A DNA stretch of 64,000 nt from CAZJLP01 sp964546955 (GCA_964546955.1 CAZJLP010000021.1:1-64000), one strand, 5' to 3'. Shown: positions 27,592-37,658, counted from the first letter of the stretch. Program-made: numbers and translations. The notes: a model not told the origin generated them from the sequence alone.

Positions 27592-28581
27592 ATGCCGGTC
27601 ATCGCGTCCCAGCCTCCCCCTCTTCCGCGCCCGGTTGTGGCCCGCAAGGAACTCGCCGGGCTCGCACAGCCGCCGGGTCCGATCGATCTCGAGCTGCTGA
27701 TGTCCCTTCCTTCTCTCCCGCTGCGAGCGCGCTACCTGGTCGAGAGTTTCATGACAGGCCGCCACCGCAGCCCCATAAAGGGAACTTCGCCCGAGTTCGC
27801 CGAATACCGTAGCTACCAGGTGGGGGACGAGCTGCGCCGCATCGACTGGCGCCTCTATGGGCGGTCGGACCGGTTGTGCGTGAAACAGTTCGAGGACGAG
27901 AACCAACTCCGCATCTGCCTCGCGCTCGACTTGAGCGCTTCGTTGCGGTACGCGAGCAAGCCGGGGTCGATGTCAAAATTCGATTTTGCGCGGACGCTCC
28001 TCGCGGCGGTCGCATTGCTCGCCCGGCGCCAGCAGGACGCGGTCGGGCTCGCCCTTCTGGGCGACACAGGCCAGGCCGCGGACGGGAGTCTTTACGATTT
28101 TCTGCGTCCCGCCGCGTCGCTCGCCCACCATCATGCCGTCTTCGGGCGTCTCGAAACCCCACCGGAAACTTCCTCCGTGTCGCTGCCGGATGCTTTGCTG
28201 CGGCTCGCCGCGCTCATGCCGCGCGGAGGCCTGGTCGTCCTGGCGAGCGACTTCTACACGGAGGTGCAGAAGCTCGACGGCATTCTGCGGCTCTTGCGGT
28301 CGCAACGGGTTGAAGTGATTGGCCTGCACGTACTCGATCCAATGGAGATCGATTTTGCGGACGATTCCGCCGGTGTGTTTGTCGACCTCGAGGACGGCGC
28401 GTCGCAGGCGCTTCATACCGCGGACTGCCGCGCGGGATACCTCGAACGTTTCGCAGCGTTTCGGCAAGAGCTGACCGAATGCTTTAACAACCACGAGGCG
28501 GAGCTGGTTCTTCTGCGGACCGATGCGACTCCGCTCGCCGCGCTCACCGCCTATCTCGCCCGAAGGTCGCGCCTCGCCTGA
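27592..28581 (+). CDS. DUF58 domain protein (VWA-like)
   Basis: 329 aa. It contains the DUF58 signature SYQVGDELRRIDWRLYGRSD (near residue 74) and FEDENQLRICLALDLSAS, where DLSAS matches the MIDAS-like DxSxS motif. A C-terminal VWA-like half has GLVVLASDFYTEVQKLDGIL and VEVIGLHVLDPMEIDF. No membrane helix is visible. DUF58 proteins normally work beside a MoxR ATPase, as here. The TGA overlaps the ATG of the next gene by one base (TGATG), so translation is coupled. The start ATG lies about 80 bp after the REPIN. Confidence 0.93.
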   Translation: MPVIASQPPPLPRPVVARKELAGLAQPPGPIDLELLMSLPSLPLRARYLVESFMTGRHRSPIKGTSPEFAEYRSYQVGDELRRIDWRLYGRSDRLCVKQFEDENQLRICLALDLSASLRYASKPGSMSKFDFARTLLAAVALLARRQQDAVGLALLGDTGQAADGSLYDFLRPAASLAHHHAVFGRLETPPETSSVSLPDALLRLAALMPRGGLVVLASDFYTEVQKLDGILRLLRSQRVEVIGLHVLDPMEIDFADDSAGVFVDLEDGASQALHTADCRAGYLERFAAFRQELTECFNNHEAELVLLRTDATPLAALTAYLARRSRLA

Positions 28582-30566
28582 TGACACTCCTGCTCCCGCT
28601 TTTCCTTGGCAGCGCAGCCCTGGTTGGGCTGCCAATCCTGCTTCATCTCCTGCGCCGTCGTCCGCGAAAAGTGATGCCGTTTCCGACCTTGCGATTTCTC
28701 GGGACGAGCGCCCAGCGCGACACACGGCGCCGCCGCATCCTGCGCTGGCTCACCCTGCTGGCGCGATGCGCGTTGATCCTCCTCGTTGTCCTCGCTTTCT
28801 GCCGGCCTTTTTGGCCGATCGAGAGAGAGACGACCAGCCGCGCGGTCGTGGTGGCGATCGACAATTCCTACAGCATGCAGGCGCAGGGCCGTCTTCAATC
28901 GGTGGAAGCTTGGCTGCGGCGTCATCTGAAGGGCCTGGACGCTCCGGACCAACTCGGCGTCCTCGTGCTGCATCCGGTCCCCACCTGGGTCGTTCCTCTG
29001 GGCACCGATCTCGCGGCCGGCTTGGACGCCCTCGAAAAGCTCCCCGTTGGATACGAAACCACCCGCTATAATGCCGGACTGCAGCTTGCAGCCGCGGCGC
29101 TGTCGCTCGCGCCCAACGAACGGAAGCAGCTCTTGCTGGCCGCAGATCAGCAGCATCAGGGCTGGGTCGATGTCCGCTTCGACAAACCCCTCCCTGCAGG
29201 AATCGAGTTGCTGGCCGCACCCCCGGCGCCAGCGCCAGTGAAACAAGCCGCAATCACCCACCTCAAGGCCGTCCGCACAGCCGGCGGTAGACTCTCGGTG
29301 GAAGCGATGGTGCGAAACTACAGCCTGGCGGGGCATGAGCGCACGGTGGCGTTCCACGTGAACGGCGCGAAAGCCGCCGAGAAGAAGATTACTCTCGGTG
29401 CAGGCATGTCCCACACGATCAACGCGGAGATCGCTCCGCCGGACGCTTCGGAAGCCTTGCAGGTGCGTGTCGAAATGGATCCGGACAGTTTGCCGACTGA
29501 CGACGTAGCCTACGCCGCGCTTCCGCGCGCGGACGACCGCCGCATCCATCTCTCAGCCCAGCCCACCGCGGACGTCGTGGATTTTCTAGCCGGCGCCCTT
29601 GCCGCCGCCCGTGGGGGCGACTTGGCCGCGTTTCAGGTGGAAGTGTTGGCGAACGGCGCTTCTTTGCCGTCGTCGGGTGTCGCCGTGCTGCGGGGGAACG
29701 CATTCTTCGATGCTCAAGGCAACGCAGCCCTCGAAATTTTTCTTCAGGAGGGCGGTTCCGCCTGGATTATCTGCGATGGCTCGCCTCAGCAAGCCGCCTG
29801 CCTGAAACGTCTCGGCATCACAATCACTCCGGTGCGCGCACTCGCGGGCAGCGCCGGTCTGAAACTGCGCGACCTGACTCTCGACCATCCCTTGTTCGCG
29901 CCGTTTGCGAATCACAGCCTGGCACCTCTCCTCCAACCCACGTTTCGTCGCGGTTTCAAAATCGAAGGCGATGCAGTCGAGGCCCTGGGACGATGGCCGG
30001 ACCGGGGAATTGCGATCGCAGAAGTCGCTGTCGGCGGTGGCCGTTTGCTGCTCACCGGATTTTCCGACGGACGAGACGACTCCAATTTTCCCGCGCAGGT
30101 CGGATTCGTACCGTTTGTTCATCGCGCCGTGTCCTGGCTCTCCGAAAGCGCGGCGGCGAATCCCCTGAGCGGACAAGTAGGGAGTCCCTTGCTCCTGCCG
30201 GGAGAAGGTGTGTGGAAACCCGTGTTGTCTCCCCTCACCGCAGGACCGATGGACGTGGATGGCAGCGTGACACCCACTGCTCCCGGCTTGTACGAATTCA
30301 TACAGAAGGGCGTCCCCCGCACCTACGCCGTCAACCTCAACACTGCCGAGTCCGATTTGACGCCTTGGCCAGCGCCTCAGGAATTCGCCAAACTCGTGTC
30401 AACGGAGTCCCCGCGCAACGCCGAAGCGCGCAAGCTCGAAGCGCGCACCGAAGCAATTCGCGACCCCCGCTTGGCCGACGAACGATTTGCTTGGTGGTGG
30501 CTGATCGCCGCCGCCGCTCTGCTGGTCTTTGTCGAACTCGCCCTCGCCAATCGCGCGCTCCCATGA
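28581..30566 (+). CDS. BatA-like membrane protein with VWA domain
   Basis: 661 aa. It begins with the BatA N-terminal double-helix motif (LLLPLFLGSAALVGLPILLH, RRRPRKVMPFPTLRFL) and a second helix ILLVVLAFCRPF. A VWA-like domain follows, with a MIDAS motif DNSYSM near residue 94. The centre has adhesion-like beta regions, then a domain with AWIICDGSPQQAACL that resembles a class I glutamine amidotransferase-like fold. A C-terminal helix (WWLIAAAALLVFVELALANR) anchors the end. It overlaps genes on both sides by 1-4 bp. In MoxR systems such proteins form an inner-membrane complex; BatA is linked to aerotolerance in Bacteroides, but that role is not shown here. Confidence 0.88.
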   Translation: MTLLLPLFLGSAALVGLPILLHLLRRRPRKVMPFPTLRFLGTSAQRDTRRRRILRWLTLLARCALILLVVLAFCRPFWPIERETTSRAVVVAIDNSYSMQAQGRLQSVEAWLRRHLKGLDAPDQLGVLVLHPVPTWVVPLGTDLAAGLDALEKLPVGYETTRYNAGLQLAAAALSLAPNERKQLLLAADQQHQGWVDVRFDKPLPAGIELLAAPPAPAPVKQAAITHLKAVRTAGGRLSVEAMVRNYSLAGHERTVAFHVNGAKAAEKKITLGAGMSHTINAEIAPPDASEALQVRVEMDPDSLPTDDVAYAALPRADDRRIHLSAQPTADVVDFLAGALAAARGGDLAAFQVEVLANGASLPSSGVAVLRGNAFFDAQGNAALEIFLQEGGSAWIICDGSPQQAACLKRLGITITPVRALAGSAGLKLRDLTLDHPLFAPFANHSLAPLLQPTFRRGFKIEGDAVEALGRWPDRGIAIAEVAVGGGRLLLTGFSDGRDDSNFPAQVGFVPFVHRAVSWLSESAAANPLSGQVGSPLLLPGEGVWKPVLSPLTAGPMDVDGSVTPTAPGLYEFIQKGVPRTYAVNLNTAESDLTPWPAPQEFAKLVSTESPRNAEARKLEARTEAIRDPRLADERFAWWWLIAAAALLVFVELALANRALP

Positions 30567-32983
30567 AACCGGCACCCCACCTTCTGTTGTCCTCTCGCCA
30601 TCGCCGTTCGCTCTGGCTCGGTCCACTCTGGGTGCTCGTGGCGGGCTGTGTGATTCAGCTCGCGCTCGGCTGGTTGGGGATCGGCGATACTCCCCGTCTC
30701 GCCGTCCTGGCGGCCGCCGTCGTTGCTGCCGCCGCGCTGCGTTGGTCAAAGCGGCAGTCGCTCCCGGAGGTGGCGCAGAAGTTGGACGAAAAACTCAAAG
30801 CGTACAATCGGCTGGAAGCCTATGCGGAACTGCACGGCAGGAACGATCCCGTCGCGCTCGCTCAACGGCAGGAAACCGAGATTTTTGTTTCGCACCAAGC
30901 ACCGCCTCGCACACCCGCTTGGCCCCTGGGACTGGCGCTCCTCGCGGCGTCCGTCGTGCTCCAATCCACAATTCCAGAGCTTTCACTGCTTAATCGACCG
31001 CCTTCAGACGCCATCGCAACGCCGAAAGAGGAAACGAAAGCCGTCCCCCCAAAAACCGCGGACGACGCGATGCCTAACGCGAGTCTGCGCTGGGTCGCTC
31101 CGACCGCGGACACAACCGCGAAAGCCGACGAGATCGTGCCACTCACGGCCGAAGCCGCTTCAGGCACCGGACTGCAAAAACTCACGTTGCATCTCAGCCT
31201 TGACGGGGAGCCGCAGCCGCCCATCGCCGTGCCGGCCCAGATTCAAGCCGGCCTCCAATCCGTGGAGATTCCGCTGGATCTCGCCCCGCTGAAGGCGAAG
31301 GGATACCAGACGGTCGGATATCATCTCACGGCTGAAAGGTTGCTTCCCAGCGGACAGACACCGCCCAAACAACCTTGGCCCATCGTGGCCTCGCCCCTCC
31401 AATTTATCCAGATCGAACCTCAACGCGACGACCTCACCACCATGCCCGCCCAGGGAGGAGGCGGCAGCGGCCCGTTTGGACAGTTGCTCCAATTAGTGAA
31501 GGATCTGAAAAGCGAGCAATCCGACCTGATCAAACGCACATTCGCGCTGGCGCACGATCAGCCGCCATCCACCGGGCCGGAGTCACCGGGATTGCTCCAA
31601 CAACTCGCCGCGGAGCAATTGTCTCTCGCCACACAATCGGCGCGTCTGACTGAACTCGCCGTGCAGATTCCGCTCCCGGCCGACGGTATGCCAGCGGTTC
31701 AAGACGCCCAGGCAGCCTTGCGGAAGGCTTCCGCCTCCTTCGAAGGCGGCCAGGCGACGTCCGTCACCCCCGCTCAACATCTCGCCTTAGCACGGCTGAC
31801 CGCGCTGGAAAAAAGCCTCGAAGATATGATCAAGCGGCTCCTGGAAGCCAAAGCCGCCGCGCCGATGCCCCCTCTCCTCGCAAAGCCGAAAAAATCCGAA
31901 CAGTCTCCCGTGTCCCGCTTGCAACGGCTCGCCCGCGAGCAGCGCAAACTGGCAGACGAGCTCGCTCAAAAGACGAACGAACCGAACGCCTTTGAGCGGC
32001 AGGAAAAGATCCGTCGCGAACTTGAAGGGATGGCCAAAGAAAGCGATGTGCCCGCAGCGCTGCTCGATGGAGCAAAAGCCGCCCTCCCCCACGCAGTGGA
32101 AAGCGCCCGTCAGTTGAACGAGCGCGATCCTGAGGCGGCGACCCAGCCTGCCGCCTTGGCCGCGCAAGCACTGGAAGACGCGCTCGCGACCCTCCGCACT
32201 CTCGATCGCAAGGAAGCCGCAAAGGCGATCAAAGCCGCTCAACGCGCGCTGCTTAGGGCCGCCGGAGAAACGCGCCGTCCGCAGCCGGAGCCCGCGGCGA
32301 AGATCGTCGCCGACACCGAACAATCGTTAAGGACAATGGCAATCTCCGAGGATGAACAGGGATTTCCGGAATCGGCCGCGGTGCTGTCCGGTCTTGCGGA
32401 TGCGATCGCGACCGCGGAAGTCGACGACGGCTTGGCCAAGCTCATCGCGCAAAAGGTCACAGTGGCCAACGCGGAAACGGAAAAAGTCGCGGTCAAATTG
32501 GAAGAGCTCGCGCAAAAAGCGGCGGACCGTCTCTCGCAGGGCGAAGACGGCGCGGAAGAAAAGGCCGAAGCCCTGCAGGACCTCAAAAAAGCGCGGGCCA
32601 ACGTGGATCGCGCGGCGCAGCAAGGAGCCGAAAGCTTGGAGCAGCTACTCGACGAGGCAAAGGCCGACGCGCAGGTCGCGGGCGGCGGCGCAAATGGGCT
32701 CGGCGCGATTCCGAATGACGAACGCGCCGGCGGGCCCCAGCGGTTTGCCCAACATATCGCCCGCCGGCTCGACGGTGTCATCACCCTCCTGTCGCAAGCT
32801 CCGCAAGAGAAGGCGCGCACGCAGGTGCTAACCACCGGGAATCCAGCTGAAGCGCCCCCTGCTTACCGCCCCGCGGTTTCGCACTACTTTGAGGCCCTCT
32901 CGCGCGGCCCAGCGGTGGTCGACCCGACTTCCCCTCCTTCCTCCAAGGGTTCGGGCAGCGGCGCCCTCCCGCCAAAACCATGA
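30563..32983 (+). CDS. large coiled-coil membrane protein of the MoxR operon, 806 aa
   Basis: The ATG at 30563 overlaps the stop of the BatA-like gene as ATGA; the frame is open further upstream, but that part is the shadow of the previous gene. Two hydrophobic helices lie near residues 16-60 (LGPLWVLVAGCVIQLALG, LAVLAAAVVAAAALRW) and a third near 120 (PLGLALLAASVVL). A short beta-rich region follows, then about 500 residues of Ala/Glu/Lys coiled coil (LQRLAREQRKLADELAQK, QGEDGAEEKAEALQDLKKA). The organisation resembles the long coiled-coil proteins often found in these clusters. Pro-rich ending. The role is presumably structural in the envelope complex (inference). Confidence 0.8.
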   Translation: MKPAPHLLLSSRHRRSLWLGPLWVLVAGCVIQLALGWLGIGDTPRLAVLAAAVVAAAALRWSKRQSLPEVAQKLDEKLKAYNRLEAYAELHGRNDPVALAQRQETEIFVSHQAPPRTPAWPLGLALLAASVVLQSTIPELSLLNRPPSDAIATPKEETKAVPPKTADDAMPNASLRWVAPTADTTAKADEIVPLTAEAASGTGLQKLTLHLSLDGEPQPPIAVPAQIQAGLQSVEIPLDLAPLKAKGYQTVGYHLTAERLLPSGQTPPKQPWPIVASPLQFIQIEPQRDDLTTMPAQGGGGSGPFGQLLQLVKDLKSEQSDLIKRTFALAHDQPPSTGPESPGLLQQLAAEQLSLATQSARLTELAVQIPLPADGMPAVQDAQAALRKASASFEGGQATSVTPAQHLALARLTALEKSLEDMIKRLLEAKAAAPMPPLLAKPKKSEQSPVSRLQRLAREQRKLADELAQKTNEPNAFERQEKIRRELEGMAKESDVPAALLDGAKAALPHAVESARQLNERDPEAATQPAALAAQALEDALATLRTLDRKEAAKAIKAAQRALLRAAGETRRPQPEPAAKIVADTEQSLRTMAISEDEQGFPESAAVLSGLADAIATAEVDDGLAKLIAQKVTVANAETEKVAVKLEELAQKAADRLSQGEDGAEEKAEALQDLKKARANVDRAAQQGAESLEQLLDEAKADAQVAGGGANGLGAIPNDERAGGPQRFAQHIARRLDGVITLLSQAPQEKARTQVLTTGNPAEAPPAYRPAVSHYFEALSRGPAVVDPTSPPSSKGSGSGALPPKP

Positions 32984-35310
32984 ACCGAACGCTCGACGAT
33001 GCCTGGGAGTTTGGCGGCGGTCTCGCCGGTCTGGCTCCGACGACCGCCTGGATGGTCCTAATCGGTCTGGGGACGTTGTGCCTCGTGTATTCGTGGTGGG
33101 CCTACCGTCGTGCGGAGCGCGCGGTCGCCGGGCTCAAGCGCGCGATTCTGGTCGGTCTGCGGTTCGCATTTTTCGGAACCTTGCTCGTGTGCCTGGCAAA
33201 CCCGTCGCGGATCGAGCGAGTCACGGTCGAGCCTCCTTCCCCTGCTCCTCCTGATGCGCGGCGGCTCGCCGTGGTCGTCGACCGCTCGGACAGCATGACG
33301 CGCGCGGACAACCGGGGGCGCACCCGGCTCGACGACGCCCTCGCGGGATGGCGGCGGCTCGTTCCGGCCGCGCAGACTGCTTACGCTCAGTTCGACCATT
33401 TTAGCGTGGCGGCGGATCTTAGGCCGGCGAAATCGTTGGAGGATGCCGCCGCGCGCAAGGAAGCGACGGGGGAAACGCGCCTTTTCCAATCCGTGAGCAG
33501 CCTGCTCGAGCGGCCTCCGGGATCGCGTCCGCATGGGGTTGTGGTGCTGACCGACGGAGTCGACACCACCTTCGAGCAAGACGGGAAGTTGCGGGATGCG
33601 GCGCTGGCGGCCGGGGTCCCCCTCTTTTTCGTCGCGGGATCCAATCGGAGCGACCGCCCCGAGCCGTTCTTCCGGATTCGCGAATGGCGGGCACCGACCT
33701 CCGTCGCTCACCACAGCGATTTCACGATCGAAGCGACAGTCGAATCGTTCTCGCGCGAGGACCGCACGGTGCCGCTTTCGCTGTGGCAGGGAGACAAACG
33801 CGTCGGCTTTGGAAACGTGGCGCTAAACACGGGACCTAATCTGGTTCCCGTAACATACAAGATTTCCGCCGGAGAGCCGGGAGTGCTGGACTTCGTGTTG
33901 CGACTCGGCCCGGATGCCACATCGCCCATCGCGGCCCAATCGGCCACGCGCGTCCTGGGCGACAAGAAAGTCAAACTACTGTTTTATCAAGGCGCCTTGG
34001 ACTGGGGCTTCAGGTACTTCATCGATGCGCTGCGGACTGACACCAACTTTGAGTTCACCACCGTGCTTAACCCGGCGGTGGGCTTGACGATGACCCGATC
34101 CTCCAAGGATGCCCCGATGAAGGTCGGAGACTTGCCGTCCGATCCGGCAGCTCTCGCGGACTACGATTGCGTCGTGCTGGCACACCTTTATCCGCGACAA
34201 CTGAACCTTTCGCAGCAGAAAGCATTGGTCGAATTCGCACGGCGCGGAGGCAGCGTCCTATTCGTCAGCCCCGATGCGGAAGCGCTTCCGCAATTTCGGA
34301 GCAGCCAGCTCGCGGACCTCCTGCCCGTGGTTTTCGCCGCGGAGGCGATGTCCCAACCGATCCCTGGTCAAACTGCGCGACGCGAACGCCCCCTGCCACA
34401 ACTGGGTCGCAAAAATCAGTTCGACGGCACGGAAACACGACGCGAAGCGGTGAAACTTACATCGCTCGAACTGACCTCCGCCGGGCAGGCATCTCCGATC
34501 TTCGCATTGGCCGGGGGCGCGGAAACGGCGCGGCTCGTGCCGCACTTCCTCGAATACACCAAGGTTTCGGCCGCAAAACCGGGCGCCGAGGTGCTCGCGG
34601 TGCATCCCTCGGATACCGACCCTTCTGGCAACCCGCGCGTTCTCCTGGCCACACAGCCGTTTGGCAGCGGACAGACCGCGCTCCTGGCCACGGACGGGCT
34701 CTGGCGTTGGAAACTGGCCGAGAAGTCGACTGCACGCACGGTCGAGACCTTTTGGCAGCAACTCCTGCTTGCGGTCGGCAAAGCAACCCCCATTGACAAG
34801 CAGGTGACCTTTACGAACGCGCCGAGCCGTGTGCTTGTCGGGGAACGTGTCACCGTGCTCCTCGCCGCCGAGCAGATGCCTACACTCACGGTCCGCACGG
34901 GAAGCGCCGCAGCCGAGAAGCTTGTGGTCACCGCTTCGACTCAACCGAACGCGCAATGGCAAGCGACGTGGAAGCCAGAGATAGCCGGCCCTTGGGAGCT
35001 GACCGCCTCCCTCCCGCAAAGCCTGCCCACCCGCATCTTCCCGACTGTCGTGGCCGAAGCAAAAGGCGAATTGGCCGGCACACCGACCGCGATTGAGCCC
35101 CTCCGCGCACTCGCTTCCGCCACAGGCGGAGCGCTCCTGTCACGCGATCCACCGGCAGTCTGGCGGCCTGCGAAACAGACGATTGAAAGAGGCCAGCCCT
35201 ACGTGAGCGAGCGCCGCCAACTTCGCTGGAACGAGTGGTGGGTGCTCGCCTTCGCGCTCGGCGCCTTCGCCACCGAGCTCATCCTGCGGCGCACCTGGCG
35301 GCTCGTGTAG
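32980..35310 (+). CDS. VWA-domain membrane protein, last gene of the MoxR operon
   Basis: 776 aa. ATG 32980 overlaps the previous stop as ATGA. Two N-terminal helices (TAWMVLIGLGTLCLVYSWWA, AILVGLRFAFFGTLLVCLAN) precede a VWA domain with the MIDAS motif DRSDSM near residue 100 and HGVVVLTDGVD. A glutamine-amidotransferase-like domain follows (VKLLFYQGALDWGFRYFIDAL, LADYDCVVLAHLYP, RRGGSVLFVSPD). The end has a final helix (WWVLAFALGAFATELIL). The arrangement matches large membrane VWA proteins that close MoxR-DUF58-BatA operons. It is followed by a REPIN and a convergent gene. Confidence 0.87.
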   Translation: MNRTLDDAWEFGGGLAGLAPTTAWMVLIGLGTLCLVYSWWAYRRAERAVAGLKRAILVGLRFAFFGTLLVCLANPSRIERVTVEPPSPAPPDARRLAVVVDRSDSMTRADNRGRTRLDDALAGWRRLVPAAQTAYAQFDHFSVAADLRPAKSLEDAAARKEATGETRLFQSVSSLLERPPGSRPHGVVVLTDGVDTTFEQDGKLRDAALAAGVPLFFVAGSNRSDRPEPFFRIREWRAPTSVAHHSDFTIEATVESFSREDRTVPLSLWQGDKRVGFGNVALNTGPNLVPVTYKISAGEPGVLDFVLRLGPDATSPIAAQSATRVLGDKKVKLLFYQGALDWGFRYFIDALRTDTNFEFTTVLNPAVGLTMTRSSKDAPMKVGDLPSDPAALADYDCVVLAHLYPRQLNLSQQKALVEFARRGGSVLFVSPDAEALPQFRSSQLADLLPVVFAAEAMSQPIPGQTARRERPLPQLGRKNQFDGTETRREAVKLTSLELTSAGQASPIFALAGGAETARLVPHFLEYTKVSAAKPGAEVLAVHPSDTDPSGNPRVLLATQPFGSGQTALLATDGLWRWKLAEKSTARTVETFWQQLLLAVGKATPIDKQVTFTNAPSRVLVGERVTVLLAAEQMPTLTVRTGSAAAEKLVVTASTQPNAQWQATWKPEIAGPWELTASLPQSLPTRIFPTVVAEAKGELAGTPTAIEPLRALASATGGALLSRDPPAVWRPAKQTIERGQPYVSERRQLRWNEWWVLAFALGAFATELILRRTWRLV

Positions 35311-35410
35311 GACAGTTTCGATGTGTCTCGCGAAGGCTGCGAAGGTGAAACATCACAGGCGCGGATCCCTCGGCGTCTTTCTTTTTCCTCTTTCTTTCAG
35401 AGGATCGAAA

Positions 35411-35548
35411 GGTAAGGCGAGGAGTCCCGACTCGCCGCGTGTGCGGAAATGTAGCCCGCAAACGTCTGCGCAACACTGGAAGGCATCAAAACGCATGTTC
35501 TTACGCGGCGCCTTTGGACGGCGAGTCGAGGACGCCTCGCCCTGCCTT
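35411..35548. repeat. REPIN-like element, copy E
   Basis: The left unit is AAGGTAAGGCGAG with GGCGAG (35416-35421) and CTCGCC (35431-35436) arms. The right unit at 35517-35542, read on the minus strand, has GGCGAG and CTCGCC arms after an AGGCAG head. Its 26 bases at 35517-35542 are identical to copy D at 49200-49225. The spacer reads, on the minus strand, as a clear homologue of the copy D spacer (both contain CGCCGCGTAAGAACATG). It fills most of the 344-bp gap between two convergent genes. Confidence 0.75.
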
Positions 35549-35654
35549 GCGAGCCGTTTTCCACAGGCTCGTTTAGAGGAAGATCGAGGCAGGCAGGGCG
35601 CGTTATCTCTAATGCGCCATCGGCGGACAGCGTTGCCTGCCGTGAAACGAGCGC

Positions 35655-37658
35655 TCAGCGCGGACGGACCAGCAGCAGCGTACGGTCATCCGTGCGTAGG
35701 CCGAGCGGGTCGAAGTTGCGAACGTAGCGGTCTACCGTGCGGGCGACTTCGGGAAGCGGCCGGTCTTCGTGGCGCTGGAGCGCCGCGATCAGGCGCTCGC
35801 GACCGAATTCCTCGCCAGCCGGCGTGCACGCTTCAGTGATGCCGTCGGTATAGAGCGCCAGCATATCTCCGGGCGCCAGGCGCACTTCTCCTTCCTCCAG
35901 CATCGAATCAAAAATGGAGCCTTCATCCAAGCCGAGCGCCAACCCTCCCGCGCTGAGCAGCTCAGGGCGCGAAGCTCCTCGCCGGAGCAGCAGGGCGGGC
36001 TCGTGCCCGGCCCGGCAATACCGAAGCACGTCCGTATCTAGATCTAGAATACCGTAAAAAAGAGTGATGTACATGCCGGGACGCAGATCCGGCTGCAGCG
36101 CGCGGTTCACACGTCGAAGCACATTGGCAGGGCTGATCGCGCCAGCCGCGCAGAGACGAAGGGTCGCGCGGCAGGCCGCCATCATCAACGCGGCGCCGGC
36201 CCCTTTGCCGGAAACGTCAGCCACGACAAAACCCCATTTGCGGGCGTCCACCGGCACGACGTCGTAGTAGTCGCCGCCGATGAGCATGGAAGAGGCCGCC
36301 AAAGCCTCGATCTCCACCTCGGTGATATCGGGGAATACGCGCGGCCTGAGATGCTGCTGGATCTCGCCAGCCAGAAGCAGGTCGCGCTCCCGGACAGCGC
36401 GCGTGCGCTCCTCTGCCTCGCGCCGGGCCGTGACATCTGTCAAAAGCCCTTCGTGGTGGGTCACGTTGCCCTCGTGGTTGCGGCGCACCACCGTGTGATC
36501 GTCGACCCAGCGCACAGAACCATCGGCGCAGACCACGCGGTATTCTTGATTGTATTCGCTGTGCTTGGCGGACGCGTGGGCCGCGACTTCGGCGAGCACG
36601 CGCTCGCGGTCGTCCGGATGGGTGATTCCGACAAAGTTGCGCTTTCGGGCCAAAAACTCCTCAGGGTTGTAGCCGAACTGCGAGATGCTTTGGGAAACAA
36701 ACTCGACCGGCCAGCCCTCCTCGGCGCGCCAAAGCACCACCACAGAGGGAGAACGATTGATGATTTTCTCCAACTCCTCCCGGCGCGCGAGGGCGGCTCG
36801 CAAGTCCGCCTCGGCCGCGTGGCGGGCCGTGATATCCTGCAGCATCGCGAAGTGGTGGGTCGCGCGCCCGCTGGGATCCCGGAGGACCACCACGGTCAAA
36901 TGCCCCCAGATCACGCGGCCATCGCGATGGAGATAACGCTTCTCCAGCGAGAAATTGTCCCGCTGCCCGGCGTACGCCTCGGCCGTGAGCTTTTCCTGCA
37001 CGGCCCAATCCTCCGGATGCGTCGCACGGCGGACGTTGTCGATGTCGCGCGACTCCTCGCGCGTCAGGCCCATCAATTCGCAGAAGCGGTCGTTGACATG
37101 GTTGACGCCCGGTTTCCCGTCCGGACCGATCTCCCGCCAGCTTACCCCGACCGTTGCGTGGTCAAAAAACGCCTGAAGCTGGCCCTGGGCCTGCCTCAGT
37201 TCGGCGGCCTGCGCCGCCAAATCGCGGGCGAGCTGTTCGGAACTTTCCTCCGCCCGCTTGAGGCGCGTCACGTCCGTTCGTAACGCCATGTAGGCGCGTG
37301 GCTTGCCGTCTGCCCCCAGCAATGGCACGATCGTGCTTTCCACCCAATAAAGGTCCCCCGATTTGGCGCGATTGCAGATCGTTCCCTTCCAAACCTGGCC
37401 GCGGCCTATGGTACGCCACATCTCGGCGAAAAACCCCGGGGGATGCACCTCGGACTTGATCAATCGGTGGGTCTGCCCGACTAGTTCGTCGCGGCTGTAG
37501 CCCGAAATTCGGCAGAATAAGTCGTTCGCAAACACGATGACTCCCTGCGCATCTGTGACAGCCAAAATCGCATGCTCGTCCGCTCCGCGGCGGATCCATT
37601 GATGGAGCTCGCGGTCATCGAGAGAGAAATGGGCGGAGAGGCTGGCGTCTGCGGCCAT
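35655..37658 (-). CDS. three-PAS SpoIIE/RsbU-type serine phosphatase
   Basis: 667 aa and no membrane helix. Three PAS domains are visible: about 20-145 (AILAVTDAQGVIVFANDLFC, GYSRDELVGQTHRLI), about 165-285 (FDHATVGVSWREIGPDG, RFCELMGLTREE) and about 300-415 (VEFVSQSISQFGYNPEEF). A short coiled linker (RTRAVRERDLLLAGEIQQHL) leads to a SpoIIE/PPM phosphatase domain with LIGGDYYDVVPVDARKWG, VADVSGKGAGAALMMA and LALYTDGITEA, which supply the metal-binding Asp residues. Such proteins dephosphorylate anti-sigma-factor antagonists. No antagonist or anti-sigma gene lies nearby. Confidence 0.93.
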   Translation of the reverse strand: MAADASLSAHFSLDDRELHQWIRRGADEHAILAVTDAQGVIVFANDLFCRISGYSRDELVGQTHRLIKSEVHPPGFFAEMWRTIGRGQVWKGTICNRAKSGDLYWVESTIVPLLGADGKPRAYMALRTDVTRLKRAEESSEQLARDLAAQAAELRQAQGQLQAFFDHATVGVSWREIGPDGKPGVNHVNDRFCELMGLTREESRDIDNVRRATHPEDWAVQEKLTAEAYAGQRDNFSLEKRYLHRDGRVIWGHLTVVVLRDPSGRATHHFAMLQDITARHAAEADLRAALARREELEKIINRSPSVVVLWRAEEGWPVEFVSQSISQFGYNPEEFLARKRNFVGITHPDDRERVLAEVAAHASAKHSEYNQEYRVVCADGSVRWVDDHTVVRRNHEGNVTHHEGLLTDVTARREAEERTRAVRERDLLLAGEIQQHLRPRVFPDITEVEIEALAASSMLIGGDYYDVVPVDARKWGFVVADVSGKGAGAALMMAACRATLRLCAAGAISPANVLRRVNRALQPDLRPGMYITLFYGILDLDTDVLRYCRAGHEPALLLRRGASRPELLSAGGLALGLDEGSIFDSMLEEGEVRLAPGDMLALYTDGITEACTPAGEEFGRERLIAALQRHEDRPLPEVARTVDRYVRNFDPLGLRTDDRTLLLVRPR

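Noticed and set aside
29993..30562. Upstream extension of the coiled-coil gene
   Set aside because: This part lies inside the BatA-like gene and reads as Arg-rich nonsense. The ATGA overlap at 30563 is the better start.
36351..37283. 310-codon plus-strand frame opposite the PAS-SpoIIE gene
   Set aside because: It is the antisense shadow of PAS and phosphatase coding sequence that has clear motifs on the minus strand.
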